Part shown: positions 18,136-27,727 of the stretch, one piece after another
Layout: every line of letters begins with the position of its first letter
Numbering within the stretch: position 1 is the stretch's first letter
DNA from: Phycisphaerales bacterium
GTDB lineage: Bacteria > Planctomycetota > Phycisphaerae > Sedimentisphaerales > Anaerobacaceae
Direction: 5' to 3'
DNA: 58,473 bases
Assembly: GCA_003141275.1 (NCBI GenBank)
Contig: PLLM01000073.1
Coordinates: forward strand, 1-58,473
Notes under the pieces: generated by a model
Told to the model about the DNA's origin: nothing
The model's database searches: none
Seen by the model: the letters and a program-made list of their open reading frames with translations, nothing else
Made by a program: the position numbers and the translations under genes

Positions 18136-19881
18136 ATGACCGGCGAGAACGAAAAAGAAACCAGACATGATTTTATAAGGGATATGGTTGTCGAGGATAT
18201 CGCCCCGGGCGGTCGGTTCGCAGGTAAAACCGTCTGCACCCGCTTTCCTCCTGAACCCAATGCCTATCTTCACATAGGCCACGCGAAGGCCGTCTGGATT
18301 GACTACGGAATAGCCGAGGAATTCGGCGGACTGTTCAATCTCCGCTTCGACGACACCAACCCCGCAAAGGAAGAGCAGGAATTCGTTGACGCCATCATCG
18401 AGGACGTCCGCTGGCTCGGCGCAAAATGGGATGGCCGGCTTTTCTTCGCCAGCGACTACTTCGGCCAGATGTATGAATGGGCCATCGAGCTGATTAAAAA
18501 AGGCAAGGCATACGTCTGCGACCTTACCGGCGACCAGGTCAGCGCGCACCGCGGCACACTTACCGCCCCGGGCAAAAACAGCCCCTATCGCGATAGATCC
18601 GTCGAGGAAAACCTCGATTTATTTACCCGGATGAAAAAAGGCGAATTTCCCGACGGCGTAAAAACCCTCCGCGCCAAAATCGATATGGCGCACCCCAATC
18701 TGAATATGCGCGACCCGATTATGTATCGCATCCTGCACACCGAACACCACCGCCAAGGTAACAAATGGTGCATTTATCCGATGTACGACTGGGCACACGG
18801 CTTCGAGGACTCAATCGAGGGCATCACCCACAGCTTGTGCAGTTTGGAATACGAAAATCATCGCCCGCTTTATGACTGGTTCATCGACGCGGTAAACGAA
18901 GGTCGCACCGACGACGGCTCAGGCCCGTGGGGTAAAAAAAACAATCACCCCCGCCAAATCGAATTTGCCCGCCTCAACCTAACTTACACGGTTATGTCCA
19001 AACGCAAGCTCATCGACCTCGTCCGAGGAGGCCACGTCCGCGATTTCGACGACCCGCGCCTGCCCACGCTCGCGGGCCTTCGCCGAAGGGGCTATACGCC
19101 CGAAGCGATTCGCAATTTCTGCACCACTATCGGCATCAACAAATTCTACAGCACCATTGATGTCGCGCTGCTCGAGCACTGCGTCCGCGAGAATTTGAAC
19201 AAAACCAGCCCGCGCGTTATGGCTGTATTAAAACCCTTGAAGGTGATTATCGATAACTATCCCGAAGGGCAGGTTGACCAGTTGGACGCGGTAAATAATC
19301 CCGAAGACCCCTCGGCTGGAACACGCAAAGTGCCTTTCTCAAAAGAGCTTTATATCGAGCGGGATGACTTTATGGAAATCCCGCCGCCTAAATTCTACCG
19401 ACTAACCCCCGGCAAAGAAGTCCGCCTGCGTTACGCATATTTCATAAAATGTGTAAACGCCGTAAAAGATAACGCTGGCAACATTACCGAACTGCATTGC
19501 ACCTACGACCCCGCCACAAAAGGCGGCGACGCCCCAGATGGCAGAAAAGTAAAATCGACAATTCACTGGGTCTCGGCAAAAGACGCTATACAAGCAGAAG
19601 TCCGATTGTATGAGAATCTGTTCACCAAAGAGAATCCCGATGATGTCCCAGAAGGCAAGGACCTAACCGTGAACCTGAATCCCAAATCGCTAGAAACCCT
19701 GAAGAATTGTTTTGTCGAACCCGCTCTTAAGAACGCTCAGCCGCTTGCGCGGTATCAGTTTGAACGATTGGGCTATTTCTGCGTTGACCCCGACACCGCA
19801 AACGGCATACTTACTTTTAACCGCACGGTCTCTCTCCGCGACGAATGGGCAAAAATACAAAAATCGCAAAAACCGGCGTGA
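18136..19881 (+). CDS. glnS: Glutaminyl-tRNA synthetase
   Basis: GlnRS charges tRNA-Gln directly. The 581-residue sequence has the class I HIGH motif ([11 protein letters not shown]), the glutamine-pocket segment FDDTNP, the GlnRS-specific [24 protein letters not shown], and a KMSKS-type loop VMSKRKL. Two C-terminal beta-barrel anticodon-binding domains follow and end at about residue 570. A GGGGAA site precedes the ATG. Having glnS means this organism need not rely on the Asp/Glu-amidotransferase route for Gln-tRNA. It is divergent from tldD across a 193-base gap. Confidence 0.97.
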   Translation: MTGENEKETRHDFIRDMVVEDIAPGGRFAGKTVCTRFPPEPNAYLHIGHAKAVWIDYGIAEEFGGLFNLRFDDTNPAKEEQEFVDAIIEDVRWLGAKWDGRLFFASDYFGQMYEWAIELIKKGKAYVCDLTGDQVSAHRGTLTAPGKNSPYRDRSVEENLDLFTRMKKGEFPDGVKTLRAKIDMAHPNLNMRDPIMYRILHTEHHRQGNKWCIYPMYDWAHGFEDSIEGITHSLCSLEYENHRPLYDWFIDAVNEGRTDDGSGPWGKKNNHPRQIEFARLNLTYTVMSKRKLIDLVRGGHVRDFDDPRLPTLAGLRRRGYTPEAIRNFCTTIGINKFYSTIDVALLEHCVRENLNKTSPRVMAVLKPLKVIIDNYPEGQVDQLDAVNNPEDPSAGTRKVPFSKELYIERDDFMEIPPPKFYRLTPGKEVRLRYAYFIKCVNAVKDNAGNITELHCTYDPATKGGDAPDGRKVKSTIHWVSAKDAIQAEVRLYENLFTKENPDDVPEGKDLTVNLNPKSLETLKNCFVEPALKNAQPLARYQFERLGYFCVDPDTANGILTFNRTVSLRDEWAKIQKSQKPA

Positions 19882-19884
19882 TTT

Positions 19885-20649
19885 ATGAATCAAGAACCAC
19901 ATCCCGAAAAGAAACGACGCCTGACTCTTCTTTCAAGGATATCGCTTTATCTTGGTATTGCAGCGATATTGGCTTCTGCGCTGTTTAGTATCTGTTCTTA
20001 CATTAATTGGGATGTAATCCATGAGGAGGCAATAGGGCCGCATCCATGGGTAGGGTTTATAGCTTGGATTCTTTTTATCATTATATATTTTGTCGGCTTT
20101 CCTTTTTTTATTATATGTTTGATATCTGTGGTCACCTCAATTTTCAAAAAACCACGTAAACCAAATCTTATCGCAAGTATTGTCGCTTTGTTTTTGGTAT
20201 TTATATCAATAGAACTGTATGCACCAACAATAGAACGAATGCGAATTGCACCGATCAGGATTTTCTCCTCAAATCTTAGACAACTAAGATTTACCCTTGA
20301 GAAATATGCCAAAAAAAATAAGGGCAACTTGCCTTCCGCTACTGATTGGTGTGAATCGCTTATTAAATGCGATTCCATTAAATATGCCTTTAGAAATAAC
20401 GGCACTAAAAACGATGATGGTTTAAGTGAGTACGCTTACAATACAAATATATCCGGACTGAAACTTGCGGAACTTCCAAAAAGTACCGTGCTGCTTTTTG
20501 AGACGTCGCTTGCCAAGAATCCCGCAGGTGGACCGGAATTGATGAGTAATAACAATCATCCCATAAAAGGATGTTTTGTTCTCTTTGCTGATATGCATGT
20601 TGCATTTATCAGGGCGGAAGATTTTAATAACCTGCGATGGAAACCGTGA
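19885..20649 (+). CDS. Membrane protein with pilin-like C-terminal motif, unknown function
   Basis: The 254-residue product has three predicted membrane segments (about residues 18-38, 52-80 and 92-112) and a soluble C-terminal half. That half contains NLRQLRFTLEKYAKKNKGNLP and ends FADMHVAFIRAEDFNNLRW, resembling the DUF1559/type II pseudopilin-like proteins common in planctomycetes (an H-xn-DG type motif). I do not know its function. It begins three bases after glnS but is clearly more AT-rich than its neighbours, suggesting a different origin or relaxed selection. It may be co-transcribed with glnS by position only. Confidence 0.72.
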   Translation: MNQEPHPEKKRRLTLLSRISLYLGIAAILASALFSICSYINWDVIHEEAIGPHPWVGFIAWILFIIIYFVGFPFFIICLISVVTSIFKKPRKPNLIASIVALFLVFISIELYAPTIERMRIAPIRIFSSNLRQLRFTLEKYAKKNKGNLPSATDWCESLIKCDSIKYAFRNNGTKNDDGLSEYAYNTNISGLKLAELPKSTVLLFETSLAKNPAGGPELMSNNNHPIKGCFVLFADMHVAFIRAEDFNNLRWKP

Positions 20650-20682
20650 TGGTAAAATTGCGGGAAGTTTAGGGGTGCTAAA

Positions 20683-21504
20683 ATGAGATACGTAACGCTG
20701 ATTGCGATGGCAATTGTTTTTGCGGGTGGATGCCAACGGAAATACGTGGCCGTGGAAGCTGAAAAAGCGGGATTGTCGGAAGCCGAATCAAGGGAAGTGA
20801 TGAAGGCCGAACGCCTCGGGGAGGAGTTGTATTTACAGGATGCAATTGCCGCAAAGGCAACGGATGCGCTGTTGCGGGTAATTGGCTCGATAAAGCCGGG
20901 CGCTCTGAACGGCTGGATTATCGTTAAGGACGGGGGCGGGAACCTGACACGATTCATCAGGCAAACAGGGGAAGACGTAAACGTTGCTTATGACGTGCGG
21001 ATTGACATCAAGGGCAACGCCGAGGTTACGAAGGACAACCTGCGGCCTTTGTCGGCGACGGAGATGGCGATGTTCCTCGCCAGACGAAACGCGATGCGTG
21101 CCGCGCCGAAGAATTGCGCAAAGGCCTTTAATACCGCGGTAATGGAAGACATCGATTCCAGCGGATGGCTGGTATATATTCTGGCGGCAACATCGGAGGA
21201 TGTAATTGTGGTTGGAGGGCACAGCCGGGTAAAGGTGTCGGCGGACGGTAAAACTGTTTTGGCCGTAACCCCGCTTTATCAATCCTGTCTTGCGCTGCCA
21301 AAGCCGGCTGCCGACAAAACTGGGGAACCACAGGCCCTTTCTGTAAGTTATCCTCTGGAAAATGTCCCGTCGGAGATTCACGTATTTTTGAACCGTCTTT
21401 ACGGATACCCTGTGTATGTGTCAACGGCAAAAGGCGAATGGCTTGTGAAGAATGGGAAAATATCGTTAATCAAGCCCACAGGAAAAGCAGGACAGCAAAA
21501 ATAA
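20683..21504 (+). CDS. Predicted lipoprotein, unknown function
   Basis: The 273-residue protein starts with a short signal peptide and a lipobox (MRYVTLIAMAIVFAGGCQ), so it should be a lipid-anchored envelope protein matured by signal peptidase II. After the cysteine comes an acidic, probably helical stretch (EAEKAGLSEAESREVMKAE) and a mixed alpha/beta body with no motif that I recognise. AGGGGTG precedes the start. It follows the membrane protein at 19885 by 33 bases and may form a unit with it. It meets the TauE-like gene tail to tail. Confidence 0.75.
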   Translation: MRYVTLIAMAIVFAGGCQRKYVAVEAEKAGLSEAESREVMKAERLGEELYLQDAIAAKATDALLRVIGSIKPGALNGWIIVKDGGGNLTRFIRQTGEDVNVAYDVRIDIKGNAEVTKDNLRPLSATEMAMFLARRNAMRAAPKNCAKAFNTAVMEDIDSSGWLVYILAATSEDVIVVGGHSRVKVSADGKTVLAVTPLYQSCLALPKPAADKTGEPQALSVSYPLENVPSEIHVFLNRLYGYPVYVSTAKGEWLVKNGKISLIKPTGKAGQQK

Positions 21505-21517
21505 ATCGCAGGGCCTG

Positions 21518-21877
21518 TTATTTCGCCAAAATAAATTTGATTGAAATCACCAGCATCGCCGCGCCGAAAATTCTCGAAAGAGTCACCCCCGAAAGAGCCG
21601 TCGCGAATTTGGCCCCGAAGAACCCGCCGATGAAAAATCCGATGCACATCAGGCCCGCTACCTTGAGGTCCACGTAACCTTTTGAATAGTAAGCCCAGGC
21701 GGCCAGCAGGCCGATTGGCGGAACCATCATCGCCAGCGTTGTCCCCTGTGCCGTTTGCTGAGAAAAGCCCAGCAGGAAGACCAGCGCCGGGATAATAAAA
21801 ATACCGCCCCCGATGCCTAAAAGCCCGCTCAGAATCCCCGCAACCAATCCGAACGCTAAGTAAAGTGCTATCGCCAT
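21518..21877 (-). CDS. Half-size TauE/SafE-family membrane protein
   Basis: The 119-residue protein carries one TauE/SafE repeat: GLVAGILSGLLGIGGGIFIIPALVF is the family's glycine-rich signature, followed by GTTLAMMVPPIGLLAAWAYY and two further membrane segments. Typical members are about 250 residues with two such repeats and move sulfite, sulfonates or other anions. Here only the first half is present and ends in a clean stop; no second half adjoins it. Half-size members are known and probably work as dimers. AAGGA precedes the ATG. Substrate is unknown. Confidence 0.82.
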   Translation of the reverse strand: MAIALYLAFGLVAGILSGLLGIGGGIFIIPALVFLLGFSQQTAQGTTLAMMVPPIGLLAAWAYYSKGYVDLKVAGLMCIGFFIGGFFGAKFATALSGVTLSRIFGAAMLVISIKFILAK

Positions 21878-21910
21878 TTTATTCGTCCTTATAAAATTGA
21901 GTTTGCGTAC

Positions 21911-23053
21911 TTACTTGATAAGCAGCACAACAAGGTCGATTATGAAAAGCAGGACTATCGTCACCTCAAGCAACAGCATCACAGAGTTTAACCTGTTTTG
22001 AAGCAGAATCTGGTAGAGACCATCGAGCGTCCTGGTTTTTTCCCCGATAATACGCTGCCAGTCGCCCAGGTGGAACCTGTCCGCGAGATTTCTGTGCGTC
22101 TTCGCCAGGTGCCAGTCCCCGAAAAATTTCGTTATGTTTGACAATTCATCGCTTATCCTCGCCAGGTCTATACGAAGCTCTCGCAGGTTCTCCAGCATTT
22201 TGCGAGTAGAACGAACTGTTTGCCTGTTCATATCGCCATAGGCAACCTGAAGCGCCTCGTCCAGAACCCTGTCATAGGCGGCAAGCTCCACCAACTGGAC
22301 GTTCGCAAGCTCCATTATGTGCAGAACGTCGTCGAGCGCGTCCTGCTGGCCCACCACAATCGCCGAATCCCAGTCAACCACAACGAGGTCGTCCCCGTAA
22401 TAGCTCAGGTACAATCCCGTCGATTCGCAGACCTCCTGCTCTGATAGCGATTCGGCGTTTTCCTCCTGCATAAGCAGCGCCGCCACCCGTCTTCTGTTGG
22501 CCGTCAGCCAATCCTCCGCGCGGACCCCTTGTCCTTCCACCTCCGGCAGGCCTGCCACGCAAAACACCGTATATGCCTCCGCCTGCATCAGCGATGGGAC
22601 CGGTCGAACACAATAAGGCGCAAGGTCCTTTCTAACGTTCTCGGCAAATTCCGCGACTTCTTCCTCAAGACCACCCTGGGCAAATTTCAAATCGTGATAA
22701 CCGACAAGGTCCTCCAGCCGCTCAACCTCGAACGGCACTCGAACCTGAACAGTCATCGCACCGACGCCAAAAATTTTAACGCTTTTCCTGATTTCAAGCG
22801 ATTCTCCGCTGCGCAGCACGCGCTTTTCCGGAACAAAATCGGCTATCCGCGGCCGATAGAAAAACATCTGCCTGGGAATTCGCTTGCTGGGCCCCACAAG
22901 ATAGTCCCTCGTCGGCTGCGTTAAAATCTTCTCCACCGGCTCATTTTTTATATCGTACGCGATGTCATAAGCATAGATATAAACAACCTCGCCGCGATAC
23001 GGCAGGCCCCGCCCCTGCGTATTTGCGACCATTTTATCACTCTTAATATCCAT
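21911..23053 (-). CDS. RMD1/DUF155-like protein with C-terminal membrane anchor
   Basis: The protein (about 380 residues) resembles the RMD1/DUF155 family: a mixed N-terminal domain, then long helices (EALQVAYGDMNRQTVRSTR to FFGDWHLAKTHRNLADRF) and a final hydrophobic segment (about residues 356-378) before a short tail. In eukaryotes RMD1 relatives sit in mitochondrial membranes; the bacterial role is unknown. The assignment rests on overall layout and the C-terminal helix-plus-anchor, so it is moderate. The ATG at 23053 begins one base past the trpC stop. A TTG nine bases earlier would overlap trpC. Confidence 0.65.
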   Translation of the reverse strand: MDIKSDKMVANTQGRGLPYRGEVVYIYAYDIAYDIKNEPVEKILTQPTRDYLVGPSKRIPRQMFFYRPRIADFVPEKRVLRSGESLEIRKSVKIFGVGAMTVQVRVPFEVERLEDLVGYHDLKFAQGGLEEEVAEFAENVRKDLAPYCVRPVPSLMQAEAYTVFCVAGLPEVEGQGVRAEDWLTANRRRVAALLMQEENAESLSEQEVCESTGLYLSYYGDDLVVVDWDSAIVVGQQDALDDVLHIMELANVQLVELAAYDRVLDEALQVAYGDMNRQTVRSTRKMLENLRELRIDLARISDELSNITKFFGDWHLAKTHRNLADRFHLGDWQRIIGEKTRTLDGLYQILLQNRLNSVMLLLEVTIVLLFIIDLVVLLIK

Positions 23054-23054
23054 C

Positions 23055-23855
23055 TCAGTCAAAAAGCTCTCTGAATTTGGCGGCTATGTCGCCGCTTTCG
23101 CACAGCGTCTGCCCTATCAGAACCGCGCTGACGCCCGCTGCTTTTAATTTTTTCACGTCTTGCCGCGTTTTGATCCCGCTCTCGGCGACAAGCTCGACCT
23201 TGTTATCCAGCAGGCCGGCAAGACGCGAAGTGGTATTCAAATCCACCTTCATTGTCGTAAGGTCGCGGTTGTTTATACCCAGAACACTGTAGCCCTTTTT
23301 GGGAAAGCCGACCATACTTCGCACTGCCAAAAGCGAGTCGGCGTCGTGCACCTCCAGAAGCACCGTCAGCGTCAATTCGGCGGCGGCAATCATCAGGTCG
23401 ATAAGCTCTGCGGGCTTCAACGCCTCGGCAATAAGCAGTATCGCATCGGCGCCCGCGACACGGGATTCATAAACCTGCCATACGTCGATGATAAAATCCT
23501 TTCGAAGGATGGGCAAATCGACGGCGTATTTCACGTGGTCGATATATTCGAGCTTGCCCTGAAAATATTTTTCGTCGGTAAGAACACTGATGGCGTCTGC
23601 GCCGCAGCGTTCGTATGTCTTCGCGATTGTGACGGGGGCGAAATCCCTGCATATTACGCCCGCGGAGGGCGAGGCCTTTTTTATCTCGGCGATAACGTTG
23701 ATTCCCCGGCTGTTTGTCTTTGTGACCGCCTTATAGAAGTTCCGGCATTTGCCGAGAAGCACAAGCTGCTCTTTAAGCTCTTCGAGCGGCTGCTCCCTTT
23801 TCCTCTTTTCGACCTCTTTCCTTTTATCCGCGATGATTTGTTCCAATATGGTCAC
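23055..23855 (-). CDS. trpC: Indole-3-glycerol phosphate synthase
   Basis: TrpC closes the indole ring in tryptophan synthesis. The 266-residue TIM barrel shows VIAEIKKASPSAG, ISVLTDEKYFQG, LPILRKDFIIDVWQVYES, the AD-AILLIAEAL segment, GINNRDL, and VAESGIKT, with the expected Lys and Glu catalytic residues. Translation starts at GTG with AAGGGG upstream. Other trp genes are absent from the window, so trpC stands alone here between the RMD1-like gene and DUF1844. Confidence 0.97.
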   Translation of the reverse strand: MTILEQIIADKRKEVEKRKREQPLEELKEQLVLLGKCRNFYKAVTKTNSRGINVIAEIKKASPSAGVICRDFAPVTIAKTYERCGADAISVLTDEKYFQGKLEYIDHVKYAVDLPILRKDFIIDVWQVYESRVAGADAILLIAEALKPAELIDLMIAAAELTLTVLLEVHDADSLLAVRSMVGFPKKGYSVLGINNRDLTTMKVDLNTTSRLAGLLDNKVELVAESGIKTRQDVKKLKAAGVSAVLIGQTLCESGDIAAKFRELFD

Positions 23856-23881
23856 AAATGCCCCTTCGCACTTTTTATTCG

Positions 23882-24283
23882 CTAATTTTCAGTTGTCCCC
23901 GCGACCTTGACGTAAGCCATGCGAAGCTCATTGAGCGCAGAAGTCATGGCCTGCTGCTCCTCGTCGTTGAGATTGCCTTTTGTCTTTGCTTCGAGGGTCT
24001 CTAATATATCGATATTGTACTTGGCAAGCGCAAGGTCCGGCGCACGTTTTTCCTGCCCCTTCACCTGGAGAAACCCAAGTGAAAAAAGCGTCTGCGTGAA
24101 AAGCATGCTCACCAGGGCCGCGAAGTCGCCCTCGGGCAGCGGGCTTCGGCGATTATCACCTTCGACTTCCTGTTTTTCGGCCTCCTCCTTTGCCGCCATT
24201 ACTTCTTTTTCCTTCTTTGCCTGCTGCTTCCAGTCCTCATCGATAATTATTTTCTTCTCGTCTTTTTTGTTGTTTTCAGCCAT
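23882..24283 (-). CDS. DUF1844 family protein
   Basis: The 133-residue protein has a charged Lys/Glu-rich N-terminal tail (residues 1-45) followed by the DUF1844 domain, seen as DFAALVSMLFTQTLFSLGF and the helical hairpin LALAKYNIDILETLEAKT with LNDEEQQAM. The family is widespread in planctomycetes and deltaproteobacteria; no function is established to my knowledge. AGGAG precedes the ATG. It lies between smpB and trpC on the same strand with gaps of about 20-30 bases, so co-transcription is likely. Confidence 0.88.
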   Translation of the reverse strand: MAENNKKDEKKIIIDEDWKQQAKKEKEVMAAKEEAEKQEVEGDNRRSPLPEGDFAALVSMLFTQTLFSLGFLQVKGQEKRAPDLALAKYNIDILETLEAKTKGNLNDEEQQAMTSALNELRMAYVKVAGTTEN

Positions 24284-24303
24284 AACCTGTCTGCTCCTTA
24301 CTT

Positions 24304-24789
24304 TTAGTGACGAAATTTTTTCATCCTCTTGTCAATGTCTCTTTTCTGTTCACGTTCGGCGATTGCCCGGCGTTTGTCATATTGCCGTTTGCCTCTGGCG
24401 AGCGCTACTTCCGTTTTCGCCAGGCCTTTTTGATTAAAATATATCCGCAGGGGCACAAGCGTATAGCCGCGCTGCTCAAGCTTGGTGTAGATTTTGTGAA
24501 TCTCGTGCTTGTGCAGAAGAAGTTTCCTTTTTCGTGTCGGGCTGTGGCCTGCCAGTCCCGTTACCTGGTATTGGGATATTTTCGCGCCCACCAGCCAGCA
24601 TTCCCCGTTCACGATTCTCGCGTATGACCCGCTCAGATCCGCCTGCCCCGTGCGGAGCGACTTTACCTCGCTGCCCAAAAGCTCCATTCCCGCTTCGAAC
24701 TTGTCTTCTATCTCGAAGTTGTGCCAGGCCTTCTTGTTGACCGCGACCGCCTTGGCCGCCGCGTCTTTTTTTTGGGATTTTGCGGACAT
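24304..24789 (-). CDS. smpB: SsrA-binding protein
   Basis: SmpB binds tmRNA and brings it to stalled ribosomes in trans-translation. From MSAKSQKKD it is 161 residues, the normal length. The OB-fold core shows NFEIEDKFEAGMELLGSEVKSLR-type text (here split by the conserved GSEVKSLR), GSYARI, RKRKLLLHKHEI and LVPLRIYFNQKGLAKTEVALARGK, and the basic C-terminal tail KRDIDKRMKK enters the decoding channel. An earlier in-frame start would add 14 residues without family support. The tmRNA gene was not found in this window. Confidence 0.96.
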   Translation of the reverse strand: MSAKSQKKDAAAKAVAVNKKAWHNFEIEDKFEAGMELLGSEVKSLRTGQADLSGSYARIVNGECWLVGAKISQYQVTGLAGHSPTRKRKLLLHKHEIHKIYTKLEQRGYTLVPLRIYFNQKGLAKTEVALARGKRQYDKRRAIAEREQKRDIDKRMKKFRH

Positions 24790-24900
24790 TTGGCCAATAA
24801 TAGCCGTGCCGACCCCTTTTTGCAAGGTCAACAGTTACGAGGGCCAAAATATCCGCCTGCCGAGCGATGTCCTATTTCTTCCAAACCTGTCCGCTGCCCG

Positions 24901-27360
24901 CTAAACGCTCGCTTTGCGATTCTCCTGGCAGAACTTGCCCATCAGCATCATCGATTTATTAGTCGCTTCCGCCGAGCCGTCCATTTTCGCGAAGGCATCG
25001 ACCAGCGCAACCAAATCCGGGTCCGCAGGCACACGCCCATAGTGATGAGCCACGTTTACTATCCCCGCATCAAGGCCGTATTCCATCGCCTTTGCCACGT
25101 ATGCCCGGCAAACACCAATTCTCCGCCCCGGCAAATCGCGAACCGAATTGCTGATACCAAGCGAACAGTGAACGCCCTTCATCGCAGGGTCGCTCTTTAT
25201 CTTTTTGATTGCCTCGAATGCCCGGTAAGTATATCCCGGCACTCCCGGCTCCATCGGCATATCTATCGCCAGTGGGAAAACCGTCGAATCCAGCAAAATC
25301 TCCTCCGGCTTGAAACCATACTGCCCCACCGCTTTTTCGTAAATATTTTTGGCCAGCGAATACAATTCTTCCATCGAATGTGACCCGCCCGGCCCGGTCG
25401 GTTTGTCTTCCGTCATCAATAGCCCGATGAACGCGTAATCGTAATCCTTTTTCAGCGGGAAAAATTTATCCATCGTGTAAATCTTCACCGAGTTTATCAA
25501 CGGCTGCTTCACCGCCTCCTTTGTGTTGTACCACTCTTTCAATCCCGCTATCAGCACGTCGTTGTTGCCGCTGTCGATACAGATGGGGACGCCATTGCTC
25601 CACCTGCGAACCAGCTTCACATATTCGCGCATCATATCTACCGCGACCTGCTGGTCGTCCTCGCCGAACGCGTCAACATTCACCGCGAGATAATCCGCCC
25701 CGTCGTTCGCCTGCGATTCCACCAGCGCCTTAATATAATTCAACGGCCCGCTCGGCTTCACATAAGCATCCGGCCCAAGCTGTGCCAGTTGCCTCATTAT
25801 CTGTCCCGTCTTCGGTATCGAGGCGTGAATCGACTCGCCAATCGAAATCAGGGCGTTTTTCATAGTGTGGTCCCTCCCAAACAGGTAATTCAAAATCGAC
25901 GCCGTATGTTCCAGCGTTTTTATTCTCGGCTTATTTATTATCCGTTTGAGTTTCTCAAGGCCGTACGTCTCCGATGCCGCTGCGTCGTAAATCAATTCCC
26001 CGATACACACACGTTCCAGATTATTTCCGCATTTACCGTCAGCTGTCGCGTCCCCGCACGGCGCATTGGCAAGCCCCTTTTCGCATCCCCCCATCGTGCA
26101 AAGTCCGAAATTCTCAGGCAGATAACAATCACCGCATCCCTCGCAGTCAAATATCAAATACTTGAACACACTCTCCTTCACGTGGAACAATTTGTACATC
26201 GCGCCTTCGCCTTTTTCAGTTCCCAGGGCCGCCATAGTCCCCCTGAATGCGCGGAAGCCGCGATAATCAGAATTCAAAATCGCCCTGTGCATAAAATTGA
26301 AAAATTTGTGATTGAACGTCTTACGCGGCTTCGACAAAGTTCTCTCTCGACCGTTATCATCGTAAAGATAAAACGCCTTCTTCGCGGGAAAGCACAAATT
26401 ATCCTTGTATTGCCCCCACCCATCGCCAATCTCCGCGGCCCTTTTCAAAATGTCCGCGAACATCTCAAAATTGCTGATACCCCCGATATCCACGCCTGCC
26501 GCGCCAATCGCCTTATACATTGCCACCTGTTGCGCCGCCCTGTCGATATGCTGCGACAAATTCTCCGAATACAGTTTCGCCAGAAACTCGTCGCTCACAA
26601 AACACCCGGTCAATTTGGCATCGTGCATCAATCTCGGCGCAGCCGTCGTAGTGCTCAAGAAGTAAACGTTGCCCAGAACGGGGATATTTAGTTTGTTCTT
26701 CTCGATGTATTTGAAAAGCTCCTGCGACTTCTTCCAGTCCCAGCCGACCTGCGTAATCAAAAATTTCGCCCCGCAGGCGATTTTTTTCTCCATCTTGTAA
26801 TATTGCTGCATTTGCGATTGCTCAGTGTATTTGAATGGCGACACCGCCGCGCCGGGGAAAAACTGGTGAACCTTGTCTAAATCCGCTGGCCTCGCCTTTA
26901 TGTACCCCTCGTTGTTCATATCCCTGATGACTTGCAGCAACCCAATTGAATCAACGTCGAAAACGCTCGTCGCGGAAATCGGCTTATCGCCCGTAAGAAT
27001 CAGCACGCTCTCTATCCCGGAATCTCTCAGTCCCACAAGCGAGCTGACAAGCGAATTGGCGTTCTGGTCCTTGCACGAAATATGCGGCACACAATCCAAA
27101 TCGCCCAGCAGCCCCTCCGCGTTCAACCTGTCAATCGCGTGACCCGGGTCGATATTCGCCACCCCGCCCGGATTCTGTGGCAGCGTAATCCCCGCAAAAT
27201 CAAACCCCGCAGGTATCGAATCAGGCCCTGCCTTTTTGTAAGCCGACAAAAATTTCCCTATCGGCCCAAAGTCAAAATTAGGCCCGCCCGCAAGCTCCGC
27301 CACTACAACAAACCCGGATTTGTTTTCCAGCCGTTCTCTTAGTTTTTTCCGCTGCGCCAT
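24901..27360 (-). CDS. Fusion: methylene-THF reductase, MetV-like Cys domain, pterin-binding methyltransferase domain
   Basis: This 819-residue protein has three parts. Residues about 1-310 are a MetF-type 5,10-methylenetetrahydrofolate reductase barrel (VVAELAGGPNFDF, LTGDKP, KFLITQVGWD). Residues about 355-480 match the MTHFR_C/MetV-type domain, with eight cysteines at 406, 409, 412, 421, 426, 435, 444 and 452 that probably bind metal or Fe-S. Residues about 501-800 are a pterin-binding TIM barrel like AcsE/MetH methyltransferases (ISIGESIHAS, GADYLAVNVDAF, PICIDSGNND, ILLDSTVFPLAID, CSLGISNSVRDLPGR). It could reduce methylene-THF and pass the methyl group to a corrinoid protein. No B12-binding domain is included. 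AGGAAC precedes the ATG. Confidence 0.88.
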   Translation of the reverse strand: MAQRKKLRERLENKSGFVVVAELAGGPNFDFGPIGKFLSAYKKAGPDSIPAGFDFAGITLPQNPGGVANIDPGHAIDRLNAEGLLGDLDCVPHISCKDQNANSLVSSLVGLRDSGIESVLILTGDKPISATSVFDVDSIGLLQVIRDMNNEGYIKARPADLDKVHQFFPGAAVSPFKYTEQSQMQQYYKMEKKIACGAKFLITQVGWDWKKSQELFKYIEKNKLNIPVLGNVYFLSTTTAAPRLMHDAKLTGCFVSDEFLAKLYSENLSQHIDRAAQQVAMYKAIGAAGVDIGGISNFEMFADILKRAAEIGDGWGQYKDNLCFPAKKAFYLYDDNGRERTLSKPRKTFNHKFFNFMHRAILNSDYRGFRAFRGTMAALGTEKGEGAMYKLFHVKESVFKYLIFDCEGCGDCYLPENFGLCTMGGCEKGLANAPCGDATADGKCGNNLERVCIGELIYDAAASETYGLEKLKRIINKPRIKTLEHTASILNYLFGRDHTMKNALISIGESIHASIPKTGQIMRQLAQLGPDAYVKPSGPLNYIKALVESQANDGADYLAVNVDAFGEDDQQVAVDMMREYVKLVRRWSNGVPICIDSGNNDVLIAGLKEWYNTKEAVKQPLINSVKIYTMDKFFPLKKDYDYAFIGLLMTEDKPTGPGGSHSMEELYSLAKNIYEKAVGQYGFKPEEILLDSTVFPLAIDMPMEPGVPGYTYRAFEAIKKIKSDPAMKGVHCSLGISNSVRDLPGRRIGVCRAYVAKAMEYGLDAGIVNVAHHYGRVPADPDLVALVDAFAKMDGSAEATNKSMMLMGKFCQENRKASV

Positions 27361-27541
27361 TTATCGTTCCTGTAAATGCCCCTGACGTAATAGATGCCGA
27401 TTTAACTGGTGTTTTTACCACGAAAACCCGTATCCACAAAGAAAAATCTTAACGCTCTTGTGTCTTAATGGCGGAAATTTTTCGCCCGCCCGCAACACAT
27501 AACATACGGATATAGAATGACTTCGGTTCAACTATCTGTGA

Positions 27542-27591
27542 TACGCCTGCCCTGTGACTCGCCCTGCACAGTATGCCTTACGGCAGGCGTA
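27542..27591. repeat. Nested inverted repeat
   Basis: TACGCCTGCC (27542-27551) pairs perfectly with GGCAGGCGTA (27582-27591). Inside, CTGTG (27552-27556) pairs with CACAG (27567-27571), and TGCC-ttac-GGCA forms a further small hairpin. The compact nesting resembles a mobile palindromic element or a structured RNA and is not needed for termination, as a separate terminator follows. Confidence 0.65.
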
Positions 27592-27727
27592 GCGATAGCG
27601 ACCTGTCCTCCGAAGCCCTTCAGGGCGAAGGATGGAAGTCGGAAGCATGTAGGTTCGTCCCGATGGTATGTAGCAGTTATAAATTACGAACCGGCGAGAG
27701 TCACCGGGGACACAAGCGTGTAAAATG

